Assembly (NCBI GenBank): GCA_963730165.1
Contig: CAVSQS010000002.1
Location: 186,001-250,000 of the forward strand
Source of the DNA: DASSQJ01 sp963730165
GTDB taxonomy: Bacteria > Actinomycetota > Actinomycetes > Actinomycetales > Dermatophilaceae
Length of the DNA: 64,000 nucleotides
Reading direction: 5' to 3'
Below the pieces are notes generated by a model. The model did no database searches, was not told where the DNA came from, and saw nothing but the letters and a program-made list of their open reading frames with translations. A program made the translations under genes and the position numbers. Below, in pieces: positions 26,255 through 35,001 of the stretch (positions within the stretch are counted from its first letter, which is position 1; the number at the start of each line of letters is the position of its first letter).

Positions 26255-28153
26255 CTACGGCTCGGCGACGGGCTGCGGGTCACCCGTGGCGGGAGCGCGG
26301 CACTCCTCGAGCTCGCGAATCAGCGTCGCGGCGTCGTAGGGGCCCACGTGCCTCCGGGCACCGACGAAGAACGTGGGCGTCCCCCGCGCCCCGCTGGCCT
26401 CGGCGCTCGCGACGTCGGCCCGGATGCGCTCCGCGGGCTCCGGTGCGTCCAGGTCGAGCAGAAAGCGGCGCACGTCCAGGCCGAGGTCACCCGCGTAGCC
26501 GGCGAGGCACTCGCGGGTCAGGGCGTCCTGGTGGGCGAAGAGGAGGTCGTGCATCTCCCAGAACCGGCCCTGGGCGCCGGCGGCCTCCGCCGCCGCCGCG
26601 GCGAGCTCCGCGTGCGGGTGGATCTCGGCGAGCGGGAGGTGCCGGAGCACGTACCGGAGCTCGTCCCCGAAGTGGGCGCGTACCTCGGCGGCGACGCCGG
26701 TGGCCCGCGCGCAGAAGGGGCACTCGAAGTCCGCGTACTCCACGAGCGTCAAGGGCGCGTCGGGTGGGCCGAGGACGTGGTCGCGGGCAGGGTCCACGGG
26801 CAGGTCGAGCACCATCGGGAGCGACGCCGTCGTCTCGCCGTGGAGCAGCGCGGCGAGGCGGAAGACGACCCAGCCGAGCGCGGCGGCCAGGACGAGGGCG
26901 ATCAGGACGCCCACCGTGGCCTGGCCGACGAGCTCGCTGTCCTCGAAGGCGAGCCCGACGATGAGCAGCGACACGGTGAACCCGATGCCCGACAGGGCCG
27001 CACCGCCGAGCACCTGTCCCGGACCGACCCCCTGCGGGAGCGACCCCAGGCCCAGCCGCACGCCGCCGAGCGCGAAGGCCCCGATGCCGAGGAACTTGCC
27101 GAGGACCAGGCCGACGACGACCCCCCACGTCACCGGCGAGCCGAGGGCGTCCACCAGCAGTCCCCCGCGCAGGTCGACCCCCGCGTTGGCCAGCGCGAAC
27201 ACCGGGACGACGACGTAGACGGCCCACGGGAGGAGGACGACCTGGAGCCGCTCGTTGACCGGTACCGCTCGTGCGACGGCCTCCTGCGCCGAGCGGCCCA
27301 CCTCGGCCATCGGCGACTGGCGGAAGGCGGTGAACCGCTGCTCGGCGCGGTCGACCTCGGGTCGGCGTGGGGCGAACGACGGGATGCACAACCCCGCGAG
27401 CATCCCGGCGATGGAGGTGTGGACCCCGGAGGCCAGCGTCGCGCCCCAGACGAGCAGGGCGAGCAGGACATAGGGCCACGTCCGCCAGATGCCCACCCGC
27501 CCGGCGAGGACGAGCCCGCCGAGGCAGGCGACCGCCAGCGCCAGGGCGGCCAGATCCGTCTCGTGCGAGTAGGCGATGCCGATGACGGTGACGGCCACCA
27601 CGTCGTCGAAGACCATGAGGGTGAGGAGGAAGACCCGCAGCTGTGTCGCCGAGGCAGGCCCCACGATGGCGAGCGCACCGAGGAGGAAGGCGGTGTCGCT
27701 GCCGATGACCACACCCCAGCCCGCCGCAGCGGCACCACCCGGGTTGACCGCCAGGTAGAGCAGCGCCGGCACGACCAGCCCGCCGATCCCCGCGAGGACG
27801 GGAAGGACCAGGCGCCGCCGCTCGGTGAGCTCGCCCACGGAGAGGTCGCGCCGCACCTCGAGGCCGACGACGAAGAAGAAGAGGGCCATGAGGCCGTCGT
27901 TGACCCAGTGACCCAGTCCCATCGTCATCTCCCACGCCCCGAGGCCCATGGAGAGGTCCAGGTGCCAGAGGTTCTCGTAGGCGTCCGACCACGCGGAGTT
28001 GGCCCAGAGCACGGCGAGTGCGGTCGCGACGAGGAGGATCGAGGCGCTACCGGACTCGGTCCGCAGGAACCGGCGCAGCGGCACGGACAGCTGGCCGACG
28101 AATCCGCGCGGGGCCGACTGGCCCGCTCGGGCCGGGGCGGCGTCCCGTGCCAT
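26255..28153 (-). CDS. nhaA: NhaA Na+/H+ antiporter fused to a DsbA-like domain
   Basis: Electrogenic Na+/H+ antiporter with an added thioredoxin-fold domain, 632 residues from ATG 28153 (MARDAAPARAGQSAPRGFVG). The first 430 residues are NhaA with about twelve membrane helices; FLLTLMVFDDVVAVTVIGIA carries the paired aspartates of the ion-binding site, and FFFVVGLEVRRDLSVGEL is typical. After about residue 460 a DsbA/FrnE-like domain follows with the redox motif YADFECPFCARAT, and EASGARGTPTFFVGARRHVG has the cis-proline. Such fusions occur in actinobacteria. Whether the fused domain faces cytoplasm or outside depends on helix count. Confidence 0.9.
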   Translation of the reverse strand: MARDAAPARAGQSAPRGFVGQLSVPLRRFLRTESGSASILLVATALAVLWANSAWSDAYENLWHLDLSMGLGAWEMTMGLGHWVNDGLMALFFFVVGLEVRRDLSVGELTERRRLVLPVLAGIGGLVVPALLYLAVNPGGAAAAGWGVVIGSDTAFLLGALAIVGPASATQLRVFLLTLMVFDDVVAVTVIGIAYSHETDLAALALAVACLGGLVLAGRVGIWRTWPYVLLALLVWGATLASGVHTSIAGMLAGLCIPSFAPRRPEVDRAEQRFTAFRQSPMAEVGRSAQEAVARAVPVNERLQVVLLPWAVYVVVPVFALANAGVDLRGGLLVDALGSPVTWGVVVGLVLGKFLGIGAFALGGVRLGLGSLPQGVGPGQVLGGAALSGIGFTVSLLIVGLAFEDSELVGQATVGVLIALVLAAALGWVVFRLAALLHGETTASLPMVLDLPVDPARDHVLGPPDAPLTLVEYADFECPFCARATGVAAEVRAHFGDELRYVLRHLPLAEIHPHAELAAAAAEAAGAQGRFWEMHDLLFAHQDALTRECLAGYAGDLGLDVRRFLLDLDAPEPAERIRADVASAEASGARGTPTFFVGARRHVGPYDAATLIRELEECRAPATGDPQPVAEP

Positions 28154-28243
28154 GGCGAGAAGGCTAGGGGGTGGCGTGAGCGGACGGAAGGGACCCTCCC
28201 GGGGTACGCCCCGTTCTCCCGGCACCCGGCACCCGGCACGGCG

Positions 28244-28271
28244 AAGGCCCGGTCCAGATGGACCGGGCCTT
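28244..28271 (-). terminator. Terminator after tRNA-Glu
   Basis: A perfect 12-bp inverted repeat (28244-28255 and 28260-28271) with a 4-base AGAT loop, seven bases after the tRNA-Glu 3' end on the minus strand. It separates the tRNA from the nhaA start. Confidence 0.75.
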
Positions 28272-28278
28272 CGATCGG

Positions 28279-28351
28279 TAGCCCCGACGGGATTCGAACC
28301 CGCGCTACCGCCTTGAGAGGGCGGCGTGCTAGGCCACTACACAACGGGGCC
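28279..28351 (-). tRNA. tRNA-Glu (anticodon CTC)
   Basis: The minus strand folds into a standard cloverleaf of 73 bases: acceptor GGCCCCG with CGGGGCT, anticodon arm CCGCCCTCTCAAGGCGG with CTC in the loop, and the T arm GGGTTCGAATCCC. CCA is not encoded. The glutamyl-tRNA synthetase gene is 1 kb away on the same strand. Confidence 0.95.
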
Positions 28352-28398
28352 GTGGCCGTCGTCCGCTCCGCTGCGTCGCGGCCGGACAACGAGAGAGA

Positions 28399-28428
28399 AC
28401 CTTACCGAACGGGTGGGTCTTCTCCGAA
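28399..28428 (-). promoter_or_regulatory. Candidate promoter of tRNA-Glu
   Basis: On the minus strand TTCGGA (28428-28423) and TAAGGT (28404-28399) are spaced by 18 bases, about 48 bases before the tRNA. The -10 hexamer is good, the -35 is weak. Confidence 0.45.
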
Positions 28429-28459
28429 ATCGCCCGTCGGAGCGACCCGAGGGCGATGG

Positions 28460-28531
28460 CTGGGGTACCAGGACTCGAACCTAGAACGGATGAACCAGAA
28501 TCACCTGTGTTGCCAATTACACCATACCCCA
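28460..28531 (-). tRNA. tRNA-Gln (anticodon CTG)
   Basis: A 72-base cloverleaf on the minus strand: acceptor TGGGGTA with TACCCCA, anticodon loop TTCTGGT with CTG, T arm AGGTTCGAGTCCT. CCA is not encoded. A clear promoter lies upstream. Confidence 0.95.
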
Positions 28532-28585
28532 TGGGGTATACCTCCCGGCGCTCCCGGAGGGCGGCGAGGGGCGAACCGAGTGGTG

Positions 28586-28614
28586 ATATTACCGGGCGGG
28601 CCGCCCCCTCCCAA
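28586..28614 (-). promoter_or_regulatory. Promoter of tRNA-Gln
   Basis: On the minus strand TTGGGA (28614-28609) and TAATAT (28591-28586) are separated by exactly 17 bases. TAATAT is strikingly AT-rich for this genome. The predicted start leaves a leader of about 45-50 bases before the tRNA. Confidence 0.7.
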
Positions 28615-28625
28615 ATCGCGGGGCG

Positions 28626-29372
28626 TCACGACACCACGACGTGGACGAGCTCGGTGAGCGTCTCCACCACGGCGATGCCCCGGGTCGCCGCGGTCGTCGC
28701 GTCGTCCCCGTCGGGCCGTCCCTCCCGCACCAGCCACGCGGCCGGCATCCCGGCGTCGGTGGCCCCCAGGGGGTCGGTGGCGAGGTCGTCCCCCACGTAG
28801 AGGGTGCGGGCCGGATCGGTCCCCAGGTGCCGGCACGCCGCGCGGAACGCCCTGGCGTCCGGCTTCCCGAAGCCGAGGGTGTCGCGGGTGCAGACGACGT
28901 CGACGAGCCCGTCGAGCCCCGCCGCCCTCATCTTGTGACCGGTGTAGGCCTGCGAGGAGTTGGTGAGCACGCCCACGGCGAGCCCGGCGCGACGCAGGGC
29001 GGTGACCGCCGGGACGACGTCGTCGAACGCGGTCAACGCCGCGAGGAAGGCCGGCTCGTAGCACTGCTCGAAGGCGGGCCACAGGTCCTCCCCCGCCGGG
29101 CGGCCCAGCCAGCCCGCGAGCGCGGCGACGCGCGCCCGGCGCATCTCGTCGAACTCGACCTCGCCGCGGGCGTACGCCGTGAAGTGCCCCTCCGGGTCGT
29201 CGCGGAACCGCACGCCGGCCAGACGGACCCGCGCCGGGTCGGCATCCGGCCAGAGGGCGGCGGCCGCAGCGGCGCCGGCGGCGTGCATCGCCGCCCGCGT
29301 GTCGTACAGGGTGTCGTCGGCGTCGAGGAGGACGCCGTCGAGCGGTCTGTCCGCCGTCACCGACCCGGTCAC
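28626..29372 (-). CDS. HAD-family hydrolase
   Basis: A haloacid dehalogenase-superfamily phosphatase, 248 residues from GTG 29372. Motif I is VLLDADDTLYDTRAAM with the nucleophile aspartate, motif II AVGVLTNSSQAYT, motif III lysine in LGFGKPDARAFRAACR, and motif IV YVGDDLATDPLGATDAGM. A helical cap lies between motifs I and II (subclass I). The start overlaps the gltX stop by four bases (GTGA), so they are co-translated. The substrate is unknown; relatives act on small phosphomonoesters such as phosphoglycolate or nucleotides. Confidence 0.88.
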   Translation of the reverse strand: MTGSVTADRPLDGVLLDADDTLYDTRAAMHAAGAAAAAALWPDADPARVRLAGVRFRDDPEGHFTAYARGEVEFDEMRRARVAALAGWLGRPAGEDLWPAFEQCYEPAFLAALTAFDDVVPAVTALRRAGLAVGVLTNSSQAYTGHKMRAAGLDGLVDVVCTRDTLGFGKPDARAFRAACRHLGTDPARTLYVGDDLATDPLGATDAGMPAAWLVREGRPDGDDATTAATRGIAVVETLTELVHVVVS

Positions 29373-30913
29373 ACCGTGGCGCGCAACGTGCGGAGGCGGA
29401 CCAGCGTGGCCGCCTTGCCGAGGATCTCCATCGACTCGAAGAGCGGCGGGCTCACGCGACGCCCCGAGATCGCCGTCCGCAGTGGCCCGAACGCGAACCT
29501 CGGCTTCAGGCCGAGGCCGTCGACGACCGCGGCGCGCAGCGCCTCCTCGATGGCGGCCGCTCGCCACGTCGAGTCCGAGCCGAGCGGTCCGACGTGCTCC
29601 TCGGGCAGGGCCTCGAGCACCTCGAGCCCGGCGTCGAGGACGCGTGGTGCGTCATCGGTCAGCTGGGCGCGGGCGTCCTCGGCGACCTCGACGGCGTCGT
29701 CGGCGACGTAGAACGGGCCGACGAGGTCGGCGGCCTCGGTGAGGTGGGCGATGCGGGTCTGGATGAGCGCCGCCACCTGCGTCAGCCGAGCCAGCTCCCC
29801 GGGCGACGGGCTCTCGCCGAGCACGCCGTCGCCCTGGAGGAACGGGAGCAGCCGGGCGGCGAAGTCGTCGAGGTCGAGCGCCCGGATGTGCACGCCGTTG
29901 AGCCAGTCGAGCTTCTTGAGGTCGAAGATCGGGCCTACCGGGTTGACCTCGGACCAGTCGAACCGCTGCGAGAACTCCGCGAAGGTGAAGACCTCGATGT
30001 CGTTGCCCTCGGCGTCCTGGGCCGGCGGGTACGCGAGCAGGCCGAGGAAGTTGACGAGCGCCTCGGGCAGGTACCCCTCCTCCTGGAACCAGGTGAGCCT
30101 GGCCTCGGGGTTCTTCCGCTTGCTGATCTTGCTCTTGTTCGTGTTGCGCAGGAGCGGCATGTGCGCGAAGCGCGGCGGCTCCAGGCCGAGCCAGCGGTAG
30201 AGCAGGACGTGCTTCGGGGTCGAGGAGATCCACTCCTCGCCGCGCACGACGTGGGTGATGCCCATCTCGTGGTCGTCGACGACAACGGCGAGGTGGTAGG
30301 TCGGGAAGCCGTCGGCCTTGAGGATGACCTGGTCGTCGGGCCGGGGCGCGGAGAGCCGGCCGCGGATGAGGTCGTCGAACTCGACGTCGACGTCGTCGGG
30401 CACGAGCATGCGCACCACGGGGGTGTCGGTGAAGCCGGGCAGCCGACGACGCTCCTCCTCGGTCTTCCCGAGGCAGAGCCGGTCGTAGCCGGTCGGCTGC
30501 TTGAGCCGCTGCTGCTCCTCGCGCATCTCGGCCAGCCGCTCGGTGGAGCACCAGCAGAGGTAGGCGTGCCCGTCGGTGAGCAGTCGCTCGACGTACGGCT
30601 GGTAGGTCGTGAGGCGCTCGCTCTGTCGGTAGGGGGCACAGGGGCCGCCCACGTCGGGGCCCTCGTCCCACGTGAGGCCGAGCCAGCGCAGCGTGTCGAA
30701 GACCTGCTGCTCCGAGCCCTCGCGGAGGCGGGCGCGGTCGGTGTCCTCGATGCGCAGGACGAACCGGCCACCCTGCTGGCGCGCGAAGGCGAGGTTGAAC
30801 AGGGACATGTAGGCCGTGCCGACGTGCGGGTCGCCCGTGGGCGAGGGGGCGACGCGGAGGCGGACCGGTCCGGGGAGGTCGCCAGCAGGGGTGGGTGCGG
30901 AGGTCTCGGTCAT
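29369..30913 (-). CDS. gltX: Glutamyl-tRNA synthetase
   Basis: Charges tRNA-Glu; in organisms without GlnRS it also charges tRNA-Gln for amidation by GatCAB. It has 514 residues. The HIGH-type motif is VAPSPTGDPHVGTAYMSLFN and the KMSKS-type motif is NKSKISKRKNPEARL. LRIEDTDRARLREGSEQQVF and VVDDHEMGITHVVRGEEWIS are class I GluRS blocks. A HAD hydrolase is coupled downstream and tRNA-Gln and tRNA-Glu follow. Start ATG 30913. Confidence 0.97.
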   Translation of the reverse strand: MTETSAPTPAGDLPGPVRLRVAPSPTGDPHVGTAYMSLFNLAFARQQGGRFVLRIEDTDRARLREGSEQQVFDTLRWLGLTWDEGPDVGGPCAPYRQSERLTTYQPYVERLLTDGHAYLCWCSTERLAEMREEQQRLKQPTGYDRLCLGKTEEERRRLPGFTDTPVVRMLVPDDVDVEFDDLIRGRLSAPRPDDQVILKADGFPTYHLAVVVDDHEMGITHVVRGEEWISSTPKHVLLYRWLGLEPPRFAHMPLLRNTNKSKISKRKNPEARLTWFQEEGYLPEALVNFLGLLAYPPAQDAEGNDIEVFTFAEFSQRFDWSEVNPVGPIFDLKKLDWLNGVHIRALDLDDFAARLLPFLQGDGVLGESPSPGELARLTQVAALIQTRIAHLTEAADLVGPFYVADDAVEVAEDARAQLTDDAPRVLDAGLEVLEALPEEHVGPLGSDSTWRAAAIEEALRAAVVDGLGLKPRFAFGPLRTAISGRRVSPPLFESMEILGKAATLVRLRTLRATV

Positions 30914-30985
30914 GATGGCGGACAGCCTAGTGAGGGTCGGGACGGCTGCGGACCGGGCTCCCTTGGCCGGGACGTCGGGCGGGAC

Positions 30986-31756
30986 TCAGCGGCGGACGAC
31001 GGGGTTGGACAGCGTCCCGATCCGCTCGACCTCGACCTCGACGCGCTGTCCGGCCTCCATCGGACCGACCCCGGCGGGCGTCCCGGTGAGGATGACGTCG
31101 CCGGGCAGGAGGGTGAACGCGGCCGACGCGTGGGCGACGAGCGTGGCCACGCCGTGGACCATGTCGGCGGTCGTGCCCTCCTGCACCACCTCACCGTCGA
31201 GCCGCGTCACGATCTCGAGGTCGCCGGGGTCGAGGTCGGTCTCGATCCAGGGGCCCACAGGGCAGAAGGTGTCGAACCCCTTGGCGCGGGCCCACTGGCC
31301 GTCGGAGCGCTGGAGGTCACGCGCGGTGACGTCGTTCGCGCACGTGTAGCCGAAGATCACGCCGAGGGCGTCCTCGGGCGCGACGTCCTTGCACATCCGT
31401 CCGATGACGACGGCCAGCTCGCCCTCGTAGTGCACCTCGTGCGACTGGGGGGGCAGGACCACCGGGTCGTCGGGCCCGATGACGGCGGTGTTCGGGACGA
31501 GGAACATCAGTGGCTCGTCCGGGGCCTCGCCGCCCATCTCGGCGGCGTGGTCGGCGTAGTTCTTCCCGATGCCGACGACCTTGCTCCGGGGGATCACGGG
31601 CGCGAGCAGGCGGACGTCCTCGACGCGATGGGTCGCACCGGTGAGCTCGATCCGCTGGTAGAGGGGGTCCCCCGTGACCTCGGCGATCTTCTCGCCGGCA
31701 CCGTCGACGAGCCCGTAGAGCGGCTCGTCCCCCGTCGTGAACCTCGCGATGCGCAT
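30986..31756 (-). CDS. Fumarylacetoacetate hydrolase-family protein
   Basis: FAH-superfamily C-C hydrolase or isomerase, 256 residues from ATG 31756 (MRIARFTTGDEPLYGLVDGA). Metal and active-site blocks: KVVGIGKNYADHAAEMGGEA, HYEGELAVVIGRMCKDV with the conserved glutamate, and CANDVTARDLQRSDGQWARA. LTGTPAGVGPMEAGQRVEVE ends the fold. Homologues hydrolyse acylpyruvates or 2-hydroxyhepta-2,4-diene-1,7-dioate. It is commonly found just before gltX in actinobacteria; no aromatic catabolism genes are near. Confidence 0.9.
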   Translation of the reverse strand: MRIARFTTGDEPLYGLVDGAGEKIAEVTGDPLYQRIELTGATHRVEDVRLLAPVIPRSKVVGIGKNYADHAAEMGGEAPDEPLMFLVPNTAVIGPDDPVVLPPQSHEVHYEGELAVVIGRMCKDVAPEDALGVIFGYTCANDVTARDLQRSDGQWARAKGFDTFCPVGPWIETDLDPGDLEIVTRLDGEVVQEGTTADMVHGVATLVAHASAAFTLLPGDVILTGTPAGVGPMEAGQRVEVEVERIGTLSNPVVRR

Positions 31757-31766
31757 GGCGCCGAGC

Positions 31767-32345
31767 CTACGACCCCGTCGGCGGGCCCTCCGAGGGAGGA
31801 GCGGGTGGACCCTCGCCGGTCGGTGGGCCCCAGGCGGTGTTCCCGAGGCGACGCCGCCGCAGGTCGTCCTCGTCGACGAGACGGTTGATGAGCTGCTGCA
31901 CCTCGTCGCTGTTGGGGACGCTCGCGAGGTCCTCGTCCGGGCTGTCGCCGGCCGACTCGATGTGCAGCGAGCCCGCACCGATGATCCGGTCGAGCAGCGA
32001 CTGACGGAAGCTGACGTCGGTGATCTTCGAGAGCGTGATGTCCTTGCCGGACTTGGTGAGCACGCCACGTCGCACCATGACCCGGTGCGTCGTGATCACG
32101 TAGTGCGTCGAGCGCCAGCCGACCAACGGCGGCAGGACCGCCAGCACCGCGACGACCGCGATCGCGACGACGATCCACTGGATGACGTTGCCGGTGCCGG
32201 TGTCGGGGGTGACCAGGGCGACGACGGCCGCGGCGACGACGAGCAGCCCGGCCACCGCCGCCGGCATCGCGACGCTGAGCCAGTGCGGGTGGAGGTGGCG
32301 CACCACCTTCTCGTCGTTGGCGAGGACGTTCTCGGGAAAGCCCAC
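31767..32345 (-). CDS. PH-domain membrane protein (YdbS-like)
   Basis: A 192-residue membrane protein of the bacterial PH-domain (bPH_2) class, function unknown. Two adjacent hydrophobic segments (WLSVAMPAAVAGLLVVAAAV and VIQWIVVAIAVVAVLAVLPP) are followed by the domain THYVITTHRVMVRRGVLTKS and SLLDRIIGAGSLHIESAG. The C-terminus is a Pro/Gly-rich tail. It starts MGFPENVLANDEKVVRHLHP and ends 10 bases before the FAH gene start, probably the same operon. Confidence 0.8.
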   Translation of the reverse strand: MGFPENVLANDEKVVRHLHPHWLSVAMPAAVAGLLVVAAAVVALVTPDTGTGNVIQWIVVAIAVVAVLAVLPPLVGWRSTHYVITTHRVMVRRGVLTKSGKDITLSKITDVSFRQSLLDRIIGAGSLHIESAGDSPDEDLASVPNSDEVQQLINRLVDEDDLRRRRLGNTAWGPPTGEGPPAPPSEGPPTGS

Positions 32346-32535
32346 GGGTCCCTCCTGTCGGACACGCGGCGGTCGCGGACACCGACAGCCTAGGGGCCCG
32401 GGGGCCCGGGTGCGGGAAGGATCAGTCGGCCAGCAGCGCCGCGACCCGAGCCCGCGTCACCGAGCAGGGGAGCCGTCGAGAACCCGAGCGAGCCGTCACG
32501 GCAGCGACGACCTCAGGACCGGGACGTCCCCTCGC

Positions 32536-33456
32536 TCACCCCGTGACGCCGGCCTTCTCGGCAGCATCGGCGAGGACCCGGGCCACGGTCGCCGCACCCT
32601 CGTCGGTGAGGTGGATGTCCGCCGCCGTGCACGTGTAGGTCAGCGAGCACACCTGGGCCACGTTGCGCGGCACGGTACGGCCACCGAACTGGGTCGGGGT
32701 CTCGTCGTCGAGCGCGAAGGCGGCGTCGAGCGAGACGAAGGTCGCGCCCGCGCCCGTGGCCGCCTTCTCGATCTCGTCGTCGAGCCGCGTGAAGGCGTCG
32801 GCGGCCGCAGCCAGCTGGTCCTGGCCCTCACCCAGGTACCCGGCGGCGAGCCACGGGTTGTAGTAGCCGAGGACGAGGACCGGCACGTCGGCGCCGGCGG
32901 CCTTGCGCACCCGGTCGAGCGCCGTGGGCAGGTTCGTCCGGACGGCCTTGAGGCCCTTGGTCACGCAGGCCTCGTCGACGGTGAGCTGGCGGGTCGCGCA
33001 GCGGAGCAGGTCGTTGCCCCCGATGTCGATCGTCACGAGCCGCACCGACCCGGCGTGGTCGGCGAGGAAGGACTCGGCCTGGTCGATCTGGCTGCCGGCG
33101 TCGAAGGTGCACTTCCCGCCGTCGAGAAGCGTCGTGGTGGTCTCCCCGCTGCACCCGAGGTTCTCCACGGTGAGGTCCAGTCCGTCCCGGGCCAGTCGCG
33201 CGGCCGCAAGAGCGGGGTAGGCCGTCTCCCGCAGCTCGGTGCCACCCGGCTGGTACCCGGCCGCGAGCGAGTCGCCGAGCGCCAGGTAGGCCCCCGCCGC
33301 GGAGGTCGTCGGGCTGCTGGCGGTCGGGGTCGGGGGCGCGGTGGTGGCCGTGGCTGCAGGGGAGGTGGACACGGCGGGCCCGGCGGCCGTGCCCGAGCAT
33401 CCCGCGACGACGACAGCGGTGGCGACGGCCGCGAGCGCGGTCGTGGTCAGGCGCAT
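32536..33456 (-). CDS. Secreted SGNH/GDSL-family lipoprotein hydrolase
   Basis: A predicted lipoprotein esterase, 306 residues from ATG 33456. The signal TTTALAAVATAVVVAGC has a lipobox VAGC with the cysteine at about residue 20, then a Thr/Ser/Pro-rich linker. The catalytic domain has block I AYLALGDSLAAGYQPGG with the nucleophile serine, block III IDIGGNDLLRCA with Gly and Asn, and block V DIHLTDEGAATVARV with Asp and His. Two cysteine pairs suggest disulfides. It is divergent from the DUF805 gene. The longer frame to 33510 is not needed. The 190 bases between its end and the PH-domain gene hold nothing recognisable. Confidence 0.85.
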   Translation of the reverse strand: MRLTTTALAAVATAVVVAGCSGTAAGPAVSTSPAATATTAPPTPTASSPTTSAAGAYLALGDSLAAGYQPGGTELRETAYPALAAARLARDGLDLTVENLGCSGETTTTLLDGGKCTFDAGSQIDQAESFLADHAGSVRLVTIDIGGNDLLRCATRQLTVDEACVTKGLKAVRTNLPTALDRVRKAAGADVPVLVLGYYNPWLAAGYLGEGQDQLAAAADAFTRLDDEIEKAATGAGATFVSLDAAFALDDETPTQFGGRTVPRNVAQVCSLTYTCTAADIHLTDEGAATVARVLADAAEKAGVTG

Positions 33457-33607
33457 CGGGGTCCTCTCTGACGGGGCGGGGTCCATCCTCCCCGAGACAA
33501 CGTGCGACATGCCCGGCGCGTCCCCGGGCAGAGATCCCTAACGGCCGTTAACCTTCTCCGCGAGGTGCGGGCCGACCGGGGCCCGCGCGGTGACGAGAGG
33601 TTCCCCC

Positions 33608-34000
33608 ATGTCGTTCGGTCAGTCCATCAGCACCGTCTTCGGCAAGTACGCCACCTTCAGCGGCCGCGCCCGGCGCTCGGAGTACTGGTACTGGCACCTC
33701 TTCCTCTTCCTCGCAATCCTCGTGCTCTACGTCGTCGACCGGCTCATCGGCTGGGAGGTCACCAGCAGCTCGCAGGGCGTCGGCTGGCTCACCCTGCTCT
33801 TCTCACTCGCCGTCGCCATCCCGACCATCGCCGTCACCTTCCGGCGCCTCCACGACACCGGACGGTCGGGCTGGTGGTGGCTGCTCAGCCTGATCTGCGG
33901 AATCGGCGCGATCATCGTCTTCGTCTTCTGCCTCATGGACAGCCGGCCCGACAACGAGTACGGGCCCAACCCCAAGGGCGGCGGGCTCGCCACCGCCTGA
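33608..34000 (+). CDS. DUF805 membrane protein
   Basis: A 130-residue inner-membrane protein of DUF805, unknown function. The pattern is typical: GKYATFSGRARRSEYWYWHL, then four hydrophobic segments, AVTFRRLHDTGRSGWWWLL between the second and third, and a C-terminal DSRPDNEYGPNPKG. ATG 33608 follows GAGAGG. It is divergent from the SGNH gene. Confidence 0.88.
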   Translation: MSFGQSISTVFGKYATFSGRARRSEYWYWHLFLFLAILVLYVVDRLIGWEVTSSSQGVGWLTLLFSLAVAIPTIAVTFRRLHDTGRSGWWWLLSLICGIGAIIVFVFCLMDSRPDNEYGPNPKGGGLATA

Positions 34001-34070
34001 CGCACGCATCCCCCGTGGAGGGGGCCGGAGCACATGCCCGGGGCCCCCTCGACCTCGGTACCGTGTCGGG

Positions 34071-34946
34071 GTGGTCGAGGTACTCCCGGAACAGCGGTGG
34101 CGGGCGCTCGAAAGGGCCCACGCCGAGCGTGTCGACGACACGACCGCGGCCCACCGCGCCCGCCGCGCCGACGGTCGCGCCCACCCGGTCGAGGACTTCC
34201 TCTTCCGCTACTACCACCACTCCCCCGGGCGGCTGCGTCGCTGGCACCCGGGCCCGGGCGTGCGCCTCGCCGGGGCAGGCGTCACCGGGCGGGCCAGCTG
34301 GCGCCACCACCGGGTCGTCGGCGACGGGGTCGAGCTCGACGTCGGGTCATTCCTCGCGGCCCGGGGCCGCACGGTCGAGTTCGTCCGCGACCTGCTGACG
34401 GCCACGCTGGGCCGGCCGCCGCACCTGGGCTGCTTCGGTCTCCACGAGTGGGCGATGGTCTACCGGCTCCCCGAGGAGGAGGTCCGCCACCACCGGTGGC
34501 CGCTGCGGCTCGGCGCGAAGGGCAGCGACGCGGTCGTCGAGCGCCTCGGCGTGCGGTGCTCGCACGCCGACGCGTACCGCTTCTTCACCCCGGCGGCACG
34601 GCCACGCAACGCGCTGGCGCCGAGCAGGGAGTGCCAGGTCGCGCTCGAGCAGCCCGGCTGCCTGCACGCCGGGATGGACGTCTACAAGTGGGCCTTCAAG
34701 CTCGCTCCCCTCGTGCCCAGCGACCTCACCGCGGACGCCTTCGACCTCGCCCGCGAGATCCGGGTCCTCGACATGCAGGCGTCGCCGTACGACCTCGTCG
34801 AGCTCGGCTACCCGCCGGTGCGGGTCGAGACGCCGGAGGGGCGCGCCGAGTACGTCGAGCGCCAGCGGGGCTTCACCGAGCGCACCAACTCCCTCCGACG
34901 GCGCCTGCTCGACGTCCTCGACGGCGTGTCCCCGGTGGCCGCCTGA
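34071..34946 (+). CDS. Conserved actinobacterial protein of unknown function
   Basis: A 291-residue soluble protein from GTG 34071 (MVEVLPEQRWRALERAHAER). It has LRRWHPGPGVRLAGAGV, LGCFGLHEWAMVYRLPEEEV and MDVYKWAFKLAPLVPSDLTA, which resemble a widespread actinobacterial family that database records, as I remember, sometimes label 3-methyladenine DNA glycosylase. I see no glycosylase motif and would not adopt that label. The many conserved His and Trp residues suggest a metal or cofactor site. The HIT gene follows 55 bases on. Confidence 0.65.
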   Translation: MVEVLPEQRWRALERAHAERVDDTTAAHRARRADGRAHPVEDFLFRYYHHSPGRLRRWHPGPGVRLAGAGVTGRASWRHHRVVGDGVELDVGSFLAARGRTVEFVRDLLTATLGRPPHLGCFGLHEWAMVYRLPEEEVRHHRWPLRLGAKGSDAVVERLGVRCSHADAYRFFTPAARPRNALAPSRECQVALEQPGCLHAGMDVYKWAFKLAPLVPSDLTADAFDLAREIRVLDMQASPYDLVELGYPPVRVETPEGRAEYVERQRGFTERTNSLRRRLLDVLDGVSPVAA

Positions 34947-35001
34947 CCCGGCCGCTTTCCCACCGGGCAGCCACGGGGACCGCCGGGTAGGGTCGCCGCC
35001 C

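Noticed and set aside
32391..32410. GGGGCCCGGGGGCCC palindrome before the PH-domain gene
   Set aside because: A short GC-rich palindrome upstream of the start, with no T run and no adjacent gene end; most likely chance in this base composition.
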